NCBI GenBank assembly: GCA_002347125.1
Contig: DDXG01000396.1
Span: 15,145 to 33,226 of the forward strand
DNA: 18,082 nt
DNA from: Phycisphaerales bacterium UBA2266
GTDB taxonomy: Bacteria > Planctomycetota > Phycisphaerae > Sedimentisphaerales > Anaerobacaceae
Direction of reading: 5' to 3'
The notes below the pieces were generated by a model. It searched no databases. It was not told where the DNA came from and worked only from the letters and a program-made list of their open reading frames with translations. Position numbers and translations under genes: made by a program. This document shows positions 8,201-15,637 of this stretch, piece by piece; position 1 is the stretch's first letter; every line of letters starts with the position of its first letter.

Positions 8201-9717
8201 CCCGTCAGCTTGAAATCGGTGCCGTCGGCCATGCGGATGGTCACGGCGTCCTTGCGGTCATAGGACCCTTCCCGCGTCGTCGTCGTCACCTCTCCGGCAT
8301 TGAACGTCTGTCCGGATGGGCTGACACAATCCACGGCAAACCGGTACTCCGTCTTCGGCGACAAGCCTGTGACGATAACGTTGTGCGCATTCTTGAAGGT
8401 GGGTTCCGTAACGGTCTTGACCAACTGCTGGCCCTTGTACGCCTTGACGGTCCCCTTGAGCGGCAGATTCGGGCTGGTCCAGTTCACGCTCGCCGACACG
8501 TAACCCGGATTTGTCCGCAAGCTTTGTATGACCTCGTCCGATTTGGTCAGCGGAATCTGCAGCACGTAGTCGTTGGCGGTGAACTTGCGCTCGATCCGAT
8601 TGTAGCCGACCACCTTTTCAATGGGATCGCCCGGCACCGTCAACAGCGATATCCCAAGGTTCATATTCAGCCCCTGCCGCAGACGAAACTCATACATCAG
8701 GTCGTCCACCACGATATGAAGCACATCGCCGTCCGTGACAAAGGGCGTGATATCCCGGAAGTTCAGCGTCTGTTCCTGGCCCGATGACGTGAAATACAGC
8801 GTATAGACACCGCTGCCCTTGCCGTTCGGGATGAAGCACCGAACATTGGCCCGCAACTGAATCCCCTCCACGATGAAGTAGGGATCCCCCTGGATGCTGA
8901 TGCTGGCGAATCCGGCCAACTGCTCGACGGCCGTACCGCACAACCCCGTCATGAACTCCACGGTCTGAGCGTTGTCCGAGAAGCCCTTGGCCCATTTCAC
9001 CATGCCCAGAACCAGCTCCATCCCATCGGAACCCAGCCCGCTGCTGAGTTTGTTGAACACCTCCGGCGCCAGGTCGTTACTCATGGCCTTGACCTTGTCC
9101 TTCAGATCGAACGCAATCAGCGTCCGCTGGTCGTGGTAACCCGCGGTAGACCCCAACGGCAGCGCACTCTTCGTGCCTGTGTTGACGCCGATGTTGTTCT
9201 TGGCGCTGACCAGCATGGCCGGGATGTTCACCCCGCCGACCTCCGGTAGCGGCACCATCCCCAGGATGTCCCAGAAATCCCACGGCAGGTCCCACCACGG
9301 CAGGACATCCGGCAGGCCGCTGACGCCGAAGAAGCCAATCTGCAGCCGGTTCGGCAGGCTGATTCCGAACGCGCTCTCGAATGTCTTGTAGTCCGCACCC
9401 ATCATCTCGGCCTTCACGATGATCGGCAGGTCCTTGCCCGACTTCGCGTTGGCCGTGTCGTACTTGAACGTCAGCTTCACGGGACATTTCACCGCGATGG
9501 TGCCCGATGAAAATCGAAAGCCCATCGACATCCGCGTAATCTGCTGGGTCCCCAAAGGAAGCCACGGGGACCAGTGCGTCTCCGGAATCGGCTTGCCCTG
9601 GAAGTTCCATTCAATCGGCGGAAACTGGTGATTGGCCGTCTGCACGGCGCCCGTCGCCCATCCGCACAAATACACTGCAACCAAGAGCACACTCATTCGA
9701 CTGGACATGACTCGCAT
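5272..9717 (-). CDS. Giant secreted multidomain protein with FnIII-like, carboxypeptidase-regulatory-like and PKD domains
   Basis: The protein is 1481 residues long. A signal peptide lies at the amino end (residues 1-24, ending LCGWATGA). Residues 30-400 form an unrecognised secreted domain rich in Trp-Asp-Pro (WWDLPWDFWD, 141-150). FnIII-like beta domains are seen near 405-480, 510-615 and 990-1082 (TVRNLTPNTTYAVTLHA). A carboxypeptidase-regulatory-like domain spans about 708-783 (GAPVSGATVKLVGKTGYQT), and a Big/Ig-like module 795-885. PKD-type domains carry WGDG (1223-1226), YGDG (1317-1320) and FGDG (1422-1425). No dockerin, sortase or PEP-CTERM signal is visible; the protein ends ...AELDKPGT. 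No catalytic motif was recognised, so an adhesive, carbohydrate-binding or structural surface role is likely. GGGGG lies just upstream of ATG 9717; an alternative ATG is at 9708. Confidence 0.88.
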   Translation of the reverse strand: MRVMSSRMSVLLVAVYLCGWATGAVQTANHQFPPIEWNFQGKPIPETHWSPWLPLGTQQITRMSMGFRFSSGTIAVKCPVKLTFKYDTANAKSGKDLPIIVKAEMMGADYKTFESAFGISLPNRLQIGFFGVSGLPDVLPWWDLPWDFWDILGMVPLPEVGGVNIPAMLVSAKNNIGVNTGTKSALPLGSTAGYHDQRTLIAFDLKDKVKAMSNDLAPEVFNKLSSGLGSDGMELVLGMVKWAKGFSDNAQTVEFMTGLCGTAVEQLAGFASISIQGDPYFIVEGIQLRANVRCFIPNGKGSGVYTLYFTSSGQEQTLNFRDITPFVTDGDVLHIVVDDLMYEFRLRQGLNMNLGISLLTVPGDPIEKVVGYNRIERKFTANDYVLQIPLTKSDEVIQSLRTNPGYVSASVNWTSPNLPLKGTVKAYKGQQLVKTVTEPTFKNAHNVIVTGLSPKTEYRFAVDCVSPSGQTFNAGEVTTTTREGSYDRKDAVTIRMADGTDFKLTGASASADYTHIDFSWTTNKTSATMVLVSPSPDLGVNYVACAKLANGQVLQGWVTQGGTFEMVTDHQIRISNLDPGVTYYYNILSWAFTDDDPTKNPLVAVGKVGQIATKFDAPPQVKVKAQLQNTGAADVPVVVTKAGDASFRLALNTGSNGLTPPVTLDKGKQYTFSVSGHAWYQDVTSSPLNVSSTATGDLPDVVLNLAARPSPGGVVYDAAGAPVSGATVKLVGKTGYQTTTDGNGRYTFDGFTFTGAVSVEVSKADYATQRVAGRVEQLGLTRRFTADGCILPSALMAMEITVKKLTGTPISGMTVVIKEGTSQKGSVTTNAQGKATFTHNFNDNNANAHLLTVSVVPSTTSPILPTSTQVSVIGGEQRKLEINCPEDTLGPAITDISITQIANRNISVAFLLDDETATSCLEYKTPAGQTKTTSWSTGSSVVGSGRSSHWVIVQGNDVLPGAYEIKVKAKDRLGNVSETGYTPFNLFGGAAWNLNVVSVDRTSAVLSWERFPQANENPTAKFGKYVLTVGNLTPVEITSVTTTRYTVRNLTPNTTYAVTLHAGFTGRPGYLAAPTTVNLTTTSSPPVVGGFAVTPATAATNQDIQATATINDPDSNIKTAYLILADGNTKQELSKQTFNAQTVSFSHTFKVAEAGQYKLVLEAADEAGTGTAEKTLTVVAIEKPVIRFETSTIKALVGEEFNVVVLLSNADKLQGKIGCTLDWGDGQKSEIAAAEGAFKASHAYKDEGSFKVAATAVASAKGVSVASEPVQCTITVTSTSTQVTLTRDTSKGYGNSQVFHAKAVAGSYPIKTWTLDYGDGKKETGQGPVDKDFAHVYPGKGSYSVKLEVFDAKDKAVSKTVVFKIANDIGPDNVVLGTGTATSSAAQVTLTRDTATRNRNDQVFRAKVVAGSSPIRTWTLDFGDGGKESGRDAVDRDFPHVYLKKGSYTAKLEVVDAAGKVISKTVAVSIAADAELDKPGT
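5305..5877 (-). repeat. Tandem PKD repeat pair within the giant protein gene
   Basis: Two copies at 5620-5877 and 5305-5562 are offset by 315 nt (105 residues). Both read QVTLTRDT...QVF.AK.VAGS.PI.TWTLD.GDG and end with a KGSY..KLEV.DA..K..SKTV segment. Short stretches remain identical at the DNA level (for example the 16 nt encoding part of AQVTLT), which indicates recent duplication of one PKD module. Confidence 0.85.
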
Positions 9718-10039
9718 ACCCCCAAGAAGTGAACACTGATGGCGGCACGCGTCTCCGCCGGGAGACTTGCTGAACGTCGTCGCTTATCCCGATGAACAAG
9801 CCTGTCGCCATAAACCGTTTCCGACAGCCACAACCGCCGGCTTGGCCCGCTACGTCGCCCACAGAAGTCCGACATCCGAACGGACCGTGTACCCGGTGTG
9901 AGAATACCCTAACAGATGTACGGCGCAATACAAGAGAAATTATACGGAGCGCGACCCTCTGCGAACGAGGCCGCCCGGACGACCGCCCGCGAAGGTCACG
10001 CAATTCCTATGATCCCAGTGGGCAATAAGCCCCTTCGCC
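9718..10039. other. 322-nt intergenic region between the giant protein gene and mlaA
   Basis: No reading frame here looks protein-like on either strand. It must hold the promoter and leader of the leftward 1481-residue protein gene and the 3' end of the mlaA operon. I saw no strong terminator hairpin and no recognisable riboswitch. Confidence 0.6.
9901..9928 (-). promoter_or_regulatory. Weak candidate promoter for the giant secreted protein
   Basis: On the minus strand TTGCGC (9928-9923) and TATTCT (9906-9901) are 16 nt apart. This would give a leader of roughly 180 nt before ATG 9717. Both boxes deviate from consensus, so this is only a suggestion. Confidence 0.2.
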
Positions 10040-10945
10040 TCACTCTTTGATGAGCCTGGCCCGGTACTGCATGTAGCTCTGGCGCAACATGATATACGGG
10101 TCCACCGCATCGCCCACAAAGGCCTTGTATTCACCGACATGGAACGAACCCTTGTTCACGTGCCTGAGCCCCGTGACACCATAACGGACTTCCGAAGGAT
10201 ACACCCAGGAGACGGGATTGAGAAAGTAGTCGCCCACCATACCCGCCGAGTCGCGCAGCGTCGACGGCCCCAGGATCGGCAGCACAAGGTAGAAGCCGTC
10301 TCCGAGGCCCCACACCGCCAGGGTCTGCCCAAGGTCCTCACGCACCGGCTCCAGCCCGTACTTGTCGCGCGCCGGGTTGCCGAAGCCCAGAATTCCCTGC
10401 GTGGAATTGATCCAGAACCGCCGCAACTCAATGTCCGCTCCCTGGCCCTTGCCCTGCAACAGACAGTTCACGTAGCGCGCCGGCGTGGTCACGTTCTCAA
10501 AGAAGTTGTCGATGCCCACCCGGACCGGCTCGGATACGATGCCTTCGTACGTCTTGGCCAGCGGTTCGAGAAGCACTGTATAGACCATGTCATTGAACTT
10601 GAACACGACCCGATTCAGGCCCTCCAGCGGATCCTTCACCTCCACCATCTGCTCCTGGATGCCCTCCTCGAACAGGTCGAACTCATCGTCCTGCGCCAAT
10701 GGCATCTCGCTATCCGGGGGCGCTGAATCCGCGACCACGGCCTCCTGTGGCACGGGCGTCCGGTCTTCGGGCATCGTCTCGCCCGGGTCCTCCCGCGGAT
10801 CTCCCGGCGTCTCATCGGCCGCGGCCGCCCCCCGGTCCGCCACAATGGGCCCGTTATCTGCATCGGGCGTCTTGTTGGATTCGCCGCAGCCGGCCGCCAA
10901 CCACACCATCAACAATGCGGCCGCTATATGAACATGTTGTTTCAT
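10040..10945 (-). CDS. mlaA: MlaA/VacJ family outer-membrane lipoprotein
   Basis: The protein has 301 residues. The lipobox LAAGC places the lipidated cysteine at residue 20. Residues 21-100 form a long acidic, Pro/Asp/Glu-rich linker, much longer than in enteric MlaA. The MlaA domain runs from about 102 to 295, beginning KDPLEGLNRVVFKFNDMVY and including PVRVGIDNFFENV, RFWINSTQGILGFGNPA and WGLGDGFYLVLPILGPS. In Proteobacteria MlaA forms a ring in the outer membrane that removes phospholipids from its outer leaflet and hands them to MlaC. ATG 10945 has AAGGAA at 6-nt spacing. It is the last gene of a minus-strand operon behind an RND transporter (54-nt gap) and an MlaC-like gene, consistent with lipid exchange between the two membranes. 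Confidence 0.93.
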   Translation of the reverse strand: MKQHVHIAAALLMVWLAAGCGESNKTPDADNGPIVADRGAAAADETPGDPREDPGETMPEDRTPVPQEAVVADSAPPDSEMPLAQDDEFDLFEEGIQEQMVEVKDPLEGLNRVVFKFNDMVYTVLLEPLAKTYEGIVSEPVRVGIDNFFENVTTPARYVNCLLQGKGQGADIELRRFWINSTQGILGFGNPARDKYGLEPVREDLGQTLAVWGLGDGFYLVLPILGPSTLRDSAGMVGDYFLNPVSWVYPSEVRYGVTGLRHVNKGSFHVGEYKAFVGDAVDPYIMLRQSYMQYRARLIKE

Positions 10946-10999
10946 CGATTATTCCTTGCCGGGTCGCCGGACGCCATGCCGGCTGGCCGACCCATCATA

Positions 11000-13543
11000 T
11001 CACGCCCTATTGCAGCCCCGTCCGAATGGCTTGACCACGATCAACAGACAAGGCAGCAACGTCAGATCGGCCAGCAGCGCAATCGCCATCGCCAGCCCGG
11101 TCAGCAGCCCAAAATACACTCCGGGCACGAAATTCGACAGCACCAGAATCGAAAAACCCACGATAATCGTCAGCGACGTGTAGTACATCGCCCGCCCGAT
11201 GCTGCGGTGGCTGCGGTGCATCGCACGCACGTAATGTCGGTCCTTTGCAAACTCCGCCTTGAATCTGTGAATGTAGTGTATCGTATCATCCACCGCGATA
11301 CCTACACTGATAGCCGCGATTGTGATAGTCATCATATCCAGCGGAATGTCCAGCCACCCCATCACCCCAAGTACCGTCGCCACCGGCAGGATGTTCGGAA
11401 TCATCGCCAGCGCCGCGATCCTGGCCGACCGGAACAGCACCCAGAACGCGCCGGATAGTACTAATACCGTGATTCCCAGTGTCAGGATCTGCGACCTGAA
11501 CAGACTCTGCAGCATGTTGTTGTACAGCACGAGAAGACCCGCCAGCCGGGTTTCCCCCGCGCCGAACCCCAGTTTCCCATGCAAATCCGCATCCATCCGT
11601 TTAAGCAGGGCATCGCGCCGCAGCGTCGGCTCGGAATCCCGCACCCGCACCCAAAACCGCGCCTCCCCATGTTCCACGGATACATAGGGCCGAATCAGGA
11701 TTTCGCGAAACTCATCGGGCGTCTCATGGTACAGCAATGCCAACTCCAGACTGTCCAGCGGTTCGCCCTTGATCTTCTCAATGACCTGGACCAGGGTCGC
11801 CAGCGACATCACCTTGCCGGTTTCCTTCACTGATTCGAGGTACTCGTGGACCTGCTTGATGCGCCGGACCTTCTCGGCCGTGAACCAGTATTTCGCCGCC
11901 CCGGCCGCCTCATCCAGGTCGCTGAAGGTGTCGAAATCGTCCACCTCCCCGGGTGGCACGGGCATCTTGCCCGTGTCCGTTCCCGCTCCGCTATCGTCCT
12001 TCGCGGCCACGCCCCCACCGAAATCCACAATCACATCCAGCGGCGTGGTTCCCCCCAATTGCCGGTCGATCACCTTCATGCCCCGGTAGATTTCCGTGGT
12101 ATCCTTGAAATAGTCGATAAAGCAGTTCTCCGCCCGCAGCCGCAGCATCCCGGCTAGGCTGCCGATTATCATCGCCGCCCCGACCAGCAGAATCAGCTTC
12201 CCATGACGCTCCGTGAAACCCGCCAGGGCCCCCGTCAGCGACGTGTGCCACCAGGAGCGCACCGCCGGTCGGTCCTTGCCCAGCAACTCCAGCACCGTCG
12301 GAAACAGCAGAAAGCTTACCACCAGCGATATCAGCAGTGCCGCCGTCATCATCCACCCGAACATGATGACCGGCAGTATGTTGCAGAAGATCAACGACCC
12401 GAAACCCGCCACGGTCGTCAGCACCGCATACAGGCACGGCCGCCACTTCAGCCGGACCGTATCGAGCACCAGCCGCCGATGGTCCGACTGCGGATACTCC
12501 TCCAGCCGCTCTCGGTAGCGAACGACAAGATGAATCCCTATCGACATGGTCAGGACCAGTTGCAGGGAGATGAAATTCGACGAGATCACCGTTACCTCCC
12601 AGCCCAGCAGGCCAAGCAACCCAGTCGTGCAGACCACCGACGCCACGCAGCAGGCTACCGGTATCGCCACCCAGCGGAACCGCCGGAATATCAGCCCCAG
12701 CGTCGCCACCATGAACACGAGCACGCCCGCCCCAAAGACCTTCAGATCCCCCTTGATATACGAAATCAAGTCGTCGGCGATCATGCTCACGCCGCCGAGG
12801 AACAGCTCCGCCTGACCGCGATAGCGGTCCATGATCCCGCGAATCGCGGCGATATCCTCATGCCGCTGGGCCCGCGAGAGGTCCTTCTGCCGACGAAAGG
12901 CCTTCTCCATCTGCTCCAATTCCCCCCGTTGCGCCGGACTTAGCGTGTCGGCTTCGGCCTTGCCCAGCAGATCATTGCGCCGCTGACGCAGGTGGCTGTA
13001 GGCCATGTCCGGCTCAAAGAGTATCAACAGGGCCGCCGTCCGGCCGTCTTCACTGAGCAGGAGGTTACGGTACAGTGGACTGCCCGACAGCTCCCACCGC
13101 GCCGCCTGGCGGTCCACATCCCCCGACTCCAGGGTGCGAAGTTGTTTCGTCAGATCCCCCAGCGAGATCGGCGGACTCTCCAGCAGCGGCACATCCAGCA
13201 GCGTCCGCACCGATTGCACCCGCGCCAGAGCCCGCAGCTCATCCCGAAGCTGTCTGAGCGCCTCCAGCATCGCATCGCTGAACAGATCCTCGGACGACCG
13301 GAACGTCACGACGAGGTAGTCGCTCTGCCCGAACCGCTCGACGACCTGCCGCGCGTAGAGCAGGTCCTCGTCGTCCTCCAGCACCAGCGTCTCGGCCGAG
13401 GCATCCAGCCGGAACTTCCGCGCCTCCCAGCCCAGCAGCGCCACCACCGCCAGTACCAGCACGATGACCACCCCCGGCCGGCGCAGCACCACCCGGTCGA
13501 AAAACCGCCCCACCAGACCATCCAGTCTTTCTTCGTCAACCAT
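11000..13543 (-). CDS. RND superfamily (MMPL/HpnN-like) lipid transporter
   Basis: The protein has 847 residues in two RND halves. Helix 1 is at about 23-40, followed by a periplasmic domain to about 265 with a helical hairpin at 180-240. Helices 2-6 lie at about 268-420, with a cytoplasmic break at GKDRPAVRSWW. Helix 7 is at 448-467, a second periplasmic domain to about 683, then helices 8-12 to about 836. SVGIAVDDTIHYIHRF (746-761) carries the acidic pair of the proton-relay helix; the first-half equivalent, SIGIHLVVRYRE, lacks the Asp. HpnN relatives move hopanoids or other lipids to the outer membrane using the proton gradient. It lies between mlaC- and mlaA-like genes, replacing the Mla ATPase logic. 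The start at 13543 has no clear Shine-Dalgarno. Residues about 518-533 contain an inserted palindrome product (TGKMPVP). Confidence 0.92.
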   Translation of the reverse strand: MVDEERLDGLVGRFFDRVVLRRPGVVIVLVLAVVALLGWEARKFRLDASAETLVLEDDEDLLYARQVVERFGQSDYLVVTFRSSEDLFSDAMLEALRQLRDELRALARVQSVRTLLDVPLLESPPISLGDLTKQLRTLESGDVDRQAARWELSGSPLYRNLLLSEDGRTAALLILFEPDMAYSHLRQRRNDLLGKAEADTLSPAQRGELEQMEKAFRRQKDLSRAQRHEDIAAIRGIMDRYRGQAELFLGGVSMIADDLISYIKGDLKVFGAGVLVFMVATLGLIFRRFRWVAIPVACCVASVVCTTGLLGLLGWEVTVISSNFISLQLVLTMSIGIHLVVRYRERLEEYPQSDHRRLVLDTVRLKWRPCLYAVLTTVAGFGSLIFCNILPVIMFGWMMTAALLISLVVSFLLFPTVLELLGKDRPAVRSWWHTSLTGALAGFTERHGKLILLVGAAMIIGSLAGMLRLRAENCFIDYFKDTTEIYRGMKVIDRQLGGTTPLDVIVDFGGGVAAKDDSGAGTDTGKMPVPPGEVDDFDTFSDLDEAAGAAKYWFTAEKVRRIKQVHEYLESVKETGKVMSLATLVQVIEKIKGEPLDSLELALLYHETPDEFREILIRPYVSVEHGEARFWVRVRDSEPTLRRDALLKRMDADLHGKLGFGAGETRLAGLLVLYNNMLQSLFRSQILTLGITVLVLSGAFWVLFRSARIAALAMIPNILPVATVLGVMGWLDIPLDMMTITIAAISVGIAVDDTIHYIHRFKAEFAKDRHYVRAMHRSHRSIGRAMYYTSLTIIVGFSILVLSNFVPGVYFGLLTGLAMAIALLADLTLLPCLLIVVKPFGRGCNRA
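11957..11975. repeat. Perfect REP-like palindrome inside the RND gene
   Basis: CACGGGCA and TGCCCGTG are exact reverse complements around a 3-nt centre. Read on the minus strand it encodes TGKMPVP, in frame, within a low-complexity loop of the second periplasmic domain of the transporter. From memory, TGKMPVP-type peptides recur in unrelated planctomycete and verrucomicrobial proteins, as expected of a dispersed palindromic element. No second copy was seen in this window. Confidence 0.6.
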
Positions 13544-13559
13544 GGGGAATTGCAGGGAT

Positions 13560-13576
13560 CCGGTACGCTACACCGG
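13560..13576 (-). other. Small stem-loop in the mlaC-RND gap
   Basis: CCGGT and ACCGG form a perfect 5-bp stem with a 7-nt loop, placed directly after the TAG of the mlaC-like gene and before the RND start. It could stabilise the upstream mRNA or tune expression of the next gene. Confidence 0.3.
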
Positions 13577-14233
13577 CTATTTCTTTTCGATGGGCTCGGC
13601 CAGCCGCCTCAGAAGCTCCTCGACGGTGCCCCGTCGCAGGATGTCGTCGAACTGAGAGCGATACGTCAGCAGGATGCTCACCCCCTGTATCTCGACGTCG
13701 TACACCATCCACTTCTTCTCGGTGTTGCGTAGCTTGTAGACGATGGCGTACTTGCGGTCGCCCGTCAGCAGTTCCGTCGGCACATCCACGGTGCCGTTGG
13801 GCTGTTTGACGGCCTCCTTGAACGTGATCGTCTCATCCTTATACAGGCTGATCTTCTGCCGATACGACACCTTGAGCCGTTCCGTAAACAGCCGGATATA
13901 CTCAACCTGCTGGGCCTCACTGAGCTTGGGCCAATGCGTGCGGCCAAGGGCCAGCTTGCCCATCAGCGCAAAATCGAACGCCGGCGTTACGGCCCGGGCG
14001 ATCCGCTCGGCCTTGGCCTCCTCATCGAGGTCTTTGTTGTTCAGCACGCTCATCACCGCGTCCCACTTCGCCCGGACGAGCTGCCCCGGATCGCTGGGAT
14101 AATTCGGGTCGTTGGGCTCGGCGGCATTGGCATCGGCAACCCCGGCCAGGGCGGTGGTTGCCTGGCCGGACAGCCCATCTATCGCAACCATCCCCAGAAT
14201 CACAACCACCGTTAAGAAAGCCGTCCATCGCAT
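13577..14233 (-). CDS. mlaC: MlaC/Ttg2D (HpnM-like) periplasmic lipid-binding protein
   Basis: The start is ATGATG at 14236/14233. GAGG (14244-14241) is 7 nt from the second ATG, and the homologous leader of the GH43 gene uses exactly that spacing, so 14233 (218 residues) is preferred. A signal peptide (MRWTAFLTVVVILGMVA...) is followed by an Asn/Pro-rich linker and the MlaC domain from about residue 50. Visible family elements are ARAVTPAFDFALMGKLALG, the HWPKLSEAQQVEYIRLFTE helix and KKWMVYDVEIQGVSILLTYR near the end. MlaC proteins shuttle phospholipids across the periplasm; HpnM homologues accompany HpnN-type RND pumps in hopanoid loci. It is first in an operon with an RND transporter (33-nt gap) and mlaA. 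The promoter TTGCAG-N17-TAGAAT lies 46 nt upstream. Confidence 0.9.
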   Translation of the reverse strand: MRWTAFLTVVVILGMVAIDGLSGQATTALAGVADANAAEPNDPNYPSDPGQLVRAKWDAVMSVLNNKDLDEEAKAERIARAVTPAFDFALMGKLALGRTHWPKLSEAQQVEYIRLFTERLKVSYRQKISLYKDETITFKEAVKQPNGTVDVPTELLTGDRKYAIVYKLRNTEKKWMVYDVEIQGVSILLTYRSQFDDILRRGTVEELLRRLAEPIEKK

Positions 14234-14278
14234 CATTGCACCTCAGAAAAACAAGCCGCTGCCATTCAGAACGAGTCC

Positions 14279-14307
14279 ATTCTAGGCCCAAACCACCCGG
14301 CCTGCAA
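14279..14307 (-). promoter_or_regulatory. Sigma70-type promoter of the mlaC-RND-mlaA operon
   Basis: On the minus strand TTGCAG (14307-14302), a 17-nt spacer and TAGAAT (14284-14279) precede the ATG at 14233. The -10 box matches consensus at five of six positions. The same arrangement with the same distances occurs before the GH43 gene. Between 14308 and 14474 no gene or strong terminator is visible. Confidence 0.55.
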
Positions 14308-14474
14308 TCCCAACCCTCGCCTTCGCACAGCAACTCCACCGTGTCTAACTGTATAAGACGGTTTCACCCCGACAAATCATGCACCAATCTCTGCCCGGCG
14401 GCTCCTGCTGCGCTCATCCGGCCTGTCCGGCCCACATTTTCATGGAATGTTGCAGTCCGATAATGGCCGGGCTG

Positions 14475-15458
14475 TCAATCTCTCAAGGCTCTCTCAAGGT
14501 GCTCGTGTGTGAGCTTCTCCTGTGTATTGCGCGTGGTTCGAACATGGATCACCCCATTTTCGTCGAACCACAGCGGATCGATGGCGAGGAAGCGGTCCCA
14601 GCCGACCTTCGTACTGTTCTGCTGGTGATAAACCATCCAGAGCCCGCCATCCGGACCGGTCACGACACAATGGTGGCCCGGCCCGAATACACCGCCACCC
14701 TGTTTGGCAATCGGGTTGCCCGCGTACTTCGTGAACGGCCCCATCGGGGAATCCGATGTTGCGTACCCGATGGAATACTCCGGCCCGTCGGCGCCGCTGC
14801 CCGAATACATCAGATAGTATTTACCTTTGTGCTTGAGCATCCACGGTCCTTCGGTCACCGCACCCCGGCGACTCTCCCACGGAACCGTCGGCCGAATGAC
14901 CTCGACGGGCTCGCCTTTGAGGGTCAACGGGTCGGCCATCCTGGAAACGTAGATCTGAAACGGGTTGCCTATCTGCACGTAATACAGGTACATCGACCCA
15001 TCGTCGTCACGGAACAGGTGGGCGTCGATGACATTGTGCTCGATGAGGTTGCCCTTATCGACAAACGGCCCCAAGGGCCCGTCCGCAACCGCGACACCGA
15101 TGAGCTTGCCCCCCTTGGGATTGTTGACCGTGTAGTACAGGTAGAACTTCCCGTCACCGGTGGCATTGTGAAAGACATCCGGCGCCCATGCCCCACCCCG
15201 CGAATCCCGGTAACACTTGGGCTTCCTCTCCCAATTCACCAGGTCCGTGGAGACGAACACATCGTAACCCCGACCGTTCCATGTCGGGTACATGTAGTAC
15301 GTACCTTCGTAGAGAATCACCGTCGGATCCGCCGGCCCGATGGCGTCGATAATCGGATTGCTGTACGTCTTGCCCGGCGAATCCGACACCTCACCCGCAT
15401 TGGCCCCCGCTCCCATTACAACCACTGAAACCACCACGACAAACAGCATCCATCGCAT
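14475..15458 (-). CDS. Secreted glycoside hydrolase, GH43-type five-bladed propeller
   Basis: I choose ATG 15458 (327 residues) over the upstream GTG 15464, because the GTG overlaps the Shine-Dalgarno GAGGTG, whereas 15458 lies 7 nt from GAGG. A signal peptide covers residues 1 to about 21. The catalytic triad of clan GH-F is visible: Asp44 in PADPTVI (general base), Asp146 in IDAHLF (pKa modulator) and Glu203 in TEGPWM (general acid). Blade motifs include YYMYPTWNGRGYDVFVS, GAWAPDVFHN and KYYLMYSGSG. Family members are mainly arabinofuranosidases, xylosidases and arabinanases; the exact substrate cannot be assigned. Length is normal for a single-domain enzyme. It is divergent from the large glycosidase at 15770, suggesting shared use of a plant or algal polysaccharide. 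Confidence 0.92.
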   Translation of the reverse strand: MRWMLFVVVVSVVVMGAGANAGEVSDSPGKTYSNPIIDAIGPADPTVILYEGTYYMYPTWNGRGYDVFVSTDLVNWERKPKCYRDSRGGAWAPDVFHNATGDGKFYLYYTVNNPKGGKLIGVAVADGPLGPFVDKGNLIEHNVIDAHLFRDDDGSMYLYYVQIGNPFQIYVSRMADPLTLKGEPVEVIRPTVPWESRRGAVTEGPWMLKHKGKYYLMYSGSGADGPEYSIGYATSDSPMGPFTKYAGNPIAKQGGGVFGPGHHCVVTGPDGGLWMVYHQQNSTKVGWDRFLAIDPLWFDENGVIHVRTTRNTQEKLTHEHLERALRD

Positions 15459-15503
15459 AATCACACCTCAAATACACAGCCCTCGACCATTCAAACCCAA
15501 TCC

Positions 15504-15532
15504 ATTCTAAATCCCAACCCCCAAAACCACAA
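15504..15532 (-). promoter_or_regulatory. Sigma70-type promoter of the GH43 gene
   Basis: On the minus strand TTGTGG (15532-15527), a 17-nt spacer and TAGAAT (15509-15504) lie 46 nt before ATG 15458. The downstream leader aligns without gaps to that of the mlaC-like gene. Confidence 0.55.
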
Positions 15533-15637
15533 GCAAACCCTCCGACCATCCTGGCTGGCGAGACATTCACCATACTGTCCCATTAAAGTCAAGCGTCGCC
15601 AAAACCACCTGGACCACCCACCACGCCAACACCTCCC

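Noticed and set aside
7171..8787. 538-residue open frame on the plus strand
   Set aside because: It is antisense to the 1481-residue secreted protein. It is Arg/His-rich without domain features, as expected from a mirrored GC-rich gene.
9718..9900. Possible c-di-GMP or other riboswitch in the leader of the giant surface protein
   Set aside because: I looked for the conserved GEMM-type core and tetraloop receptor and did not find them.
9611..10003. 130-residue minus-strand frame covering the intergenic region
   Set aside because: It is Arg-rich, without domain or ribosome binding site, and overlaps the start of the giant protein gene in another frame.
14308..14474. Terminator for the GH43 gene
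   Set aside because: Only short GGCC/GGCC self-complementary pieces were found, with no solid stem and no T-tract.
14379..15428. 349-residue open frame on the plus strand
   Set aside because: It is antisense to the GH43 gene, which carries the full catalytic triad; the composition is shadow-like.
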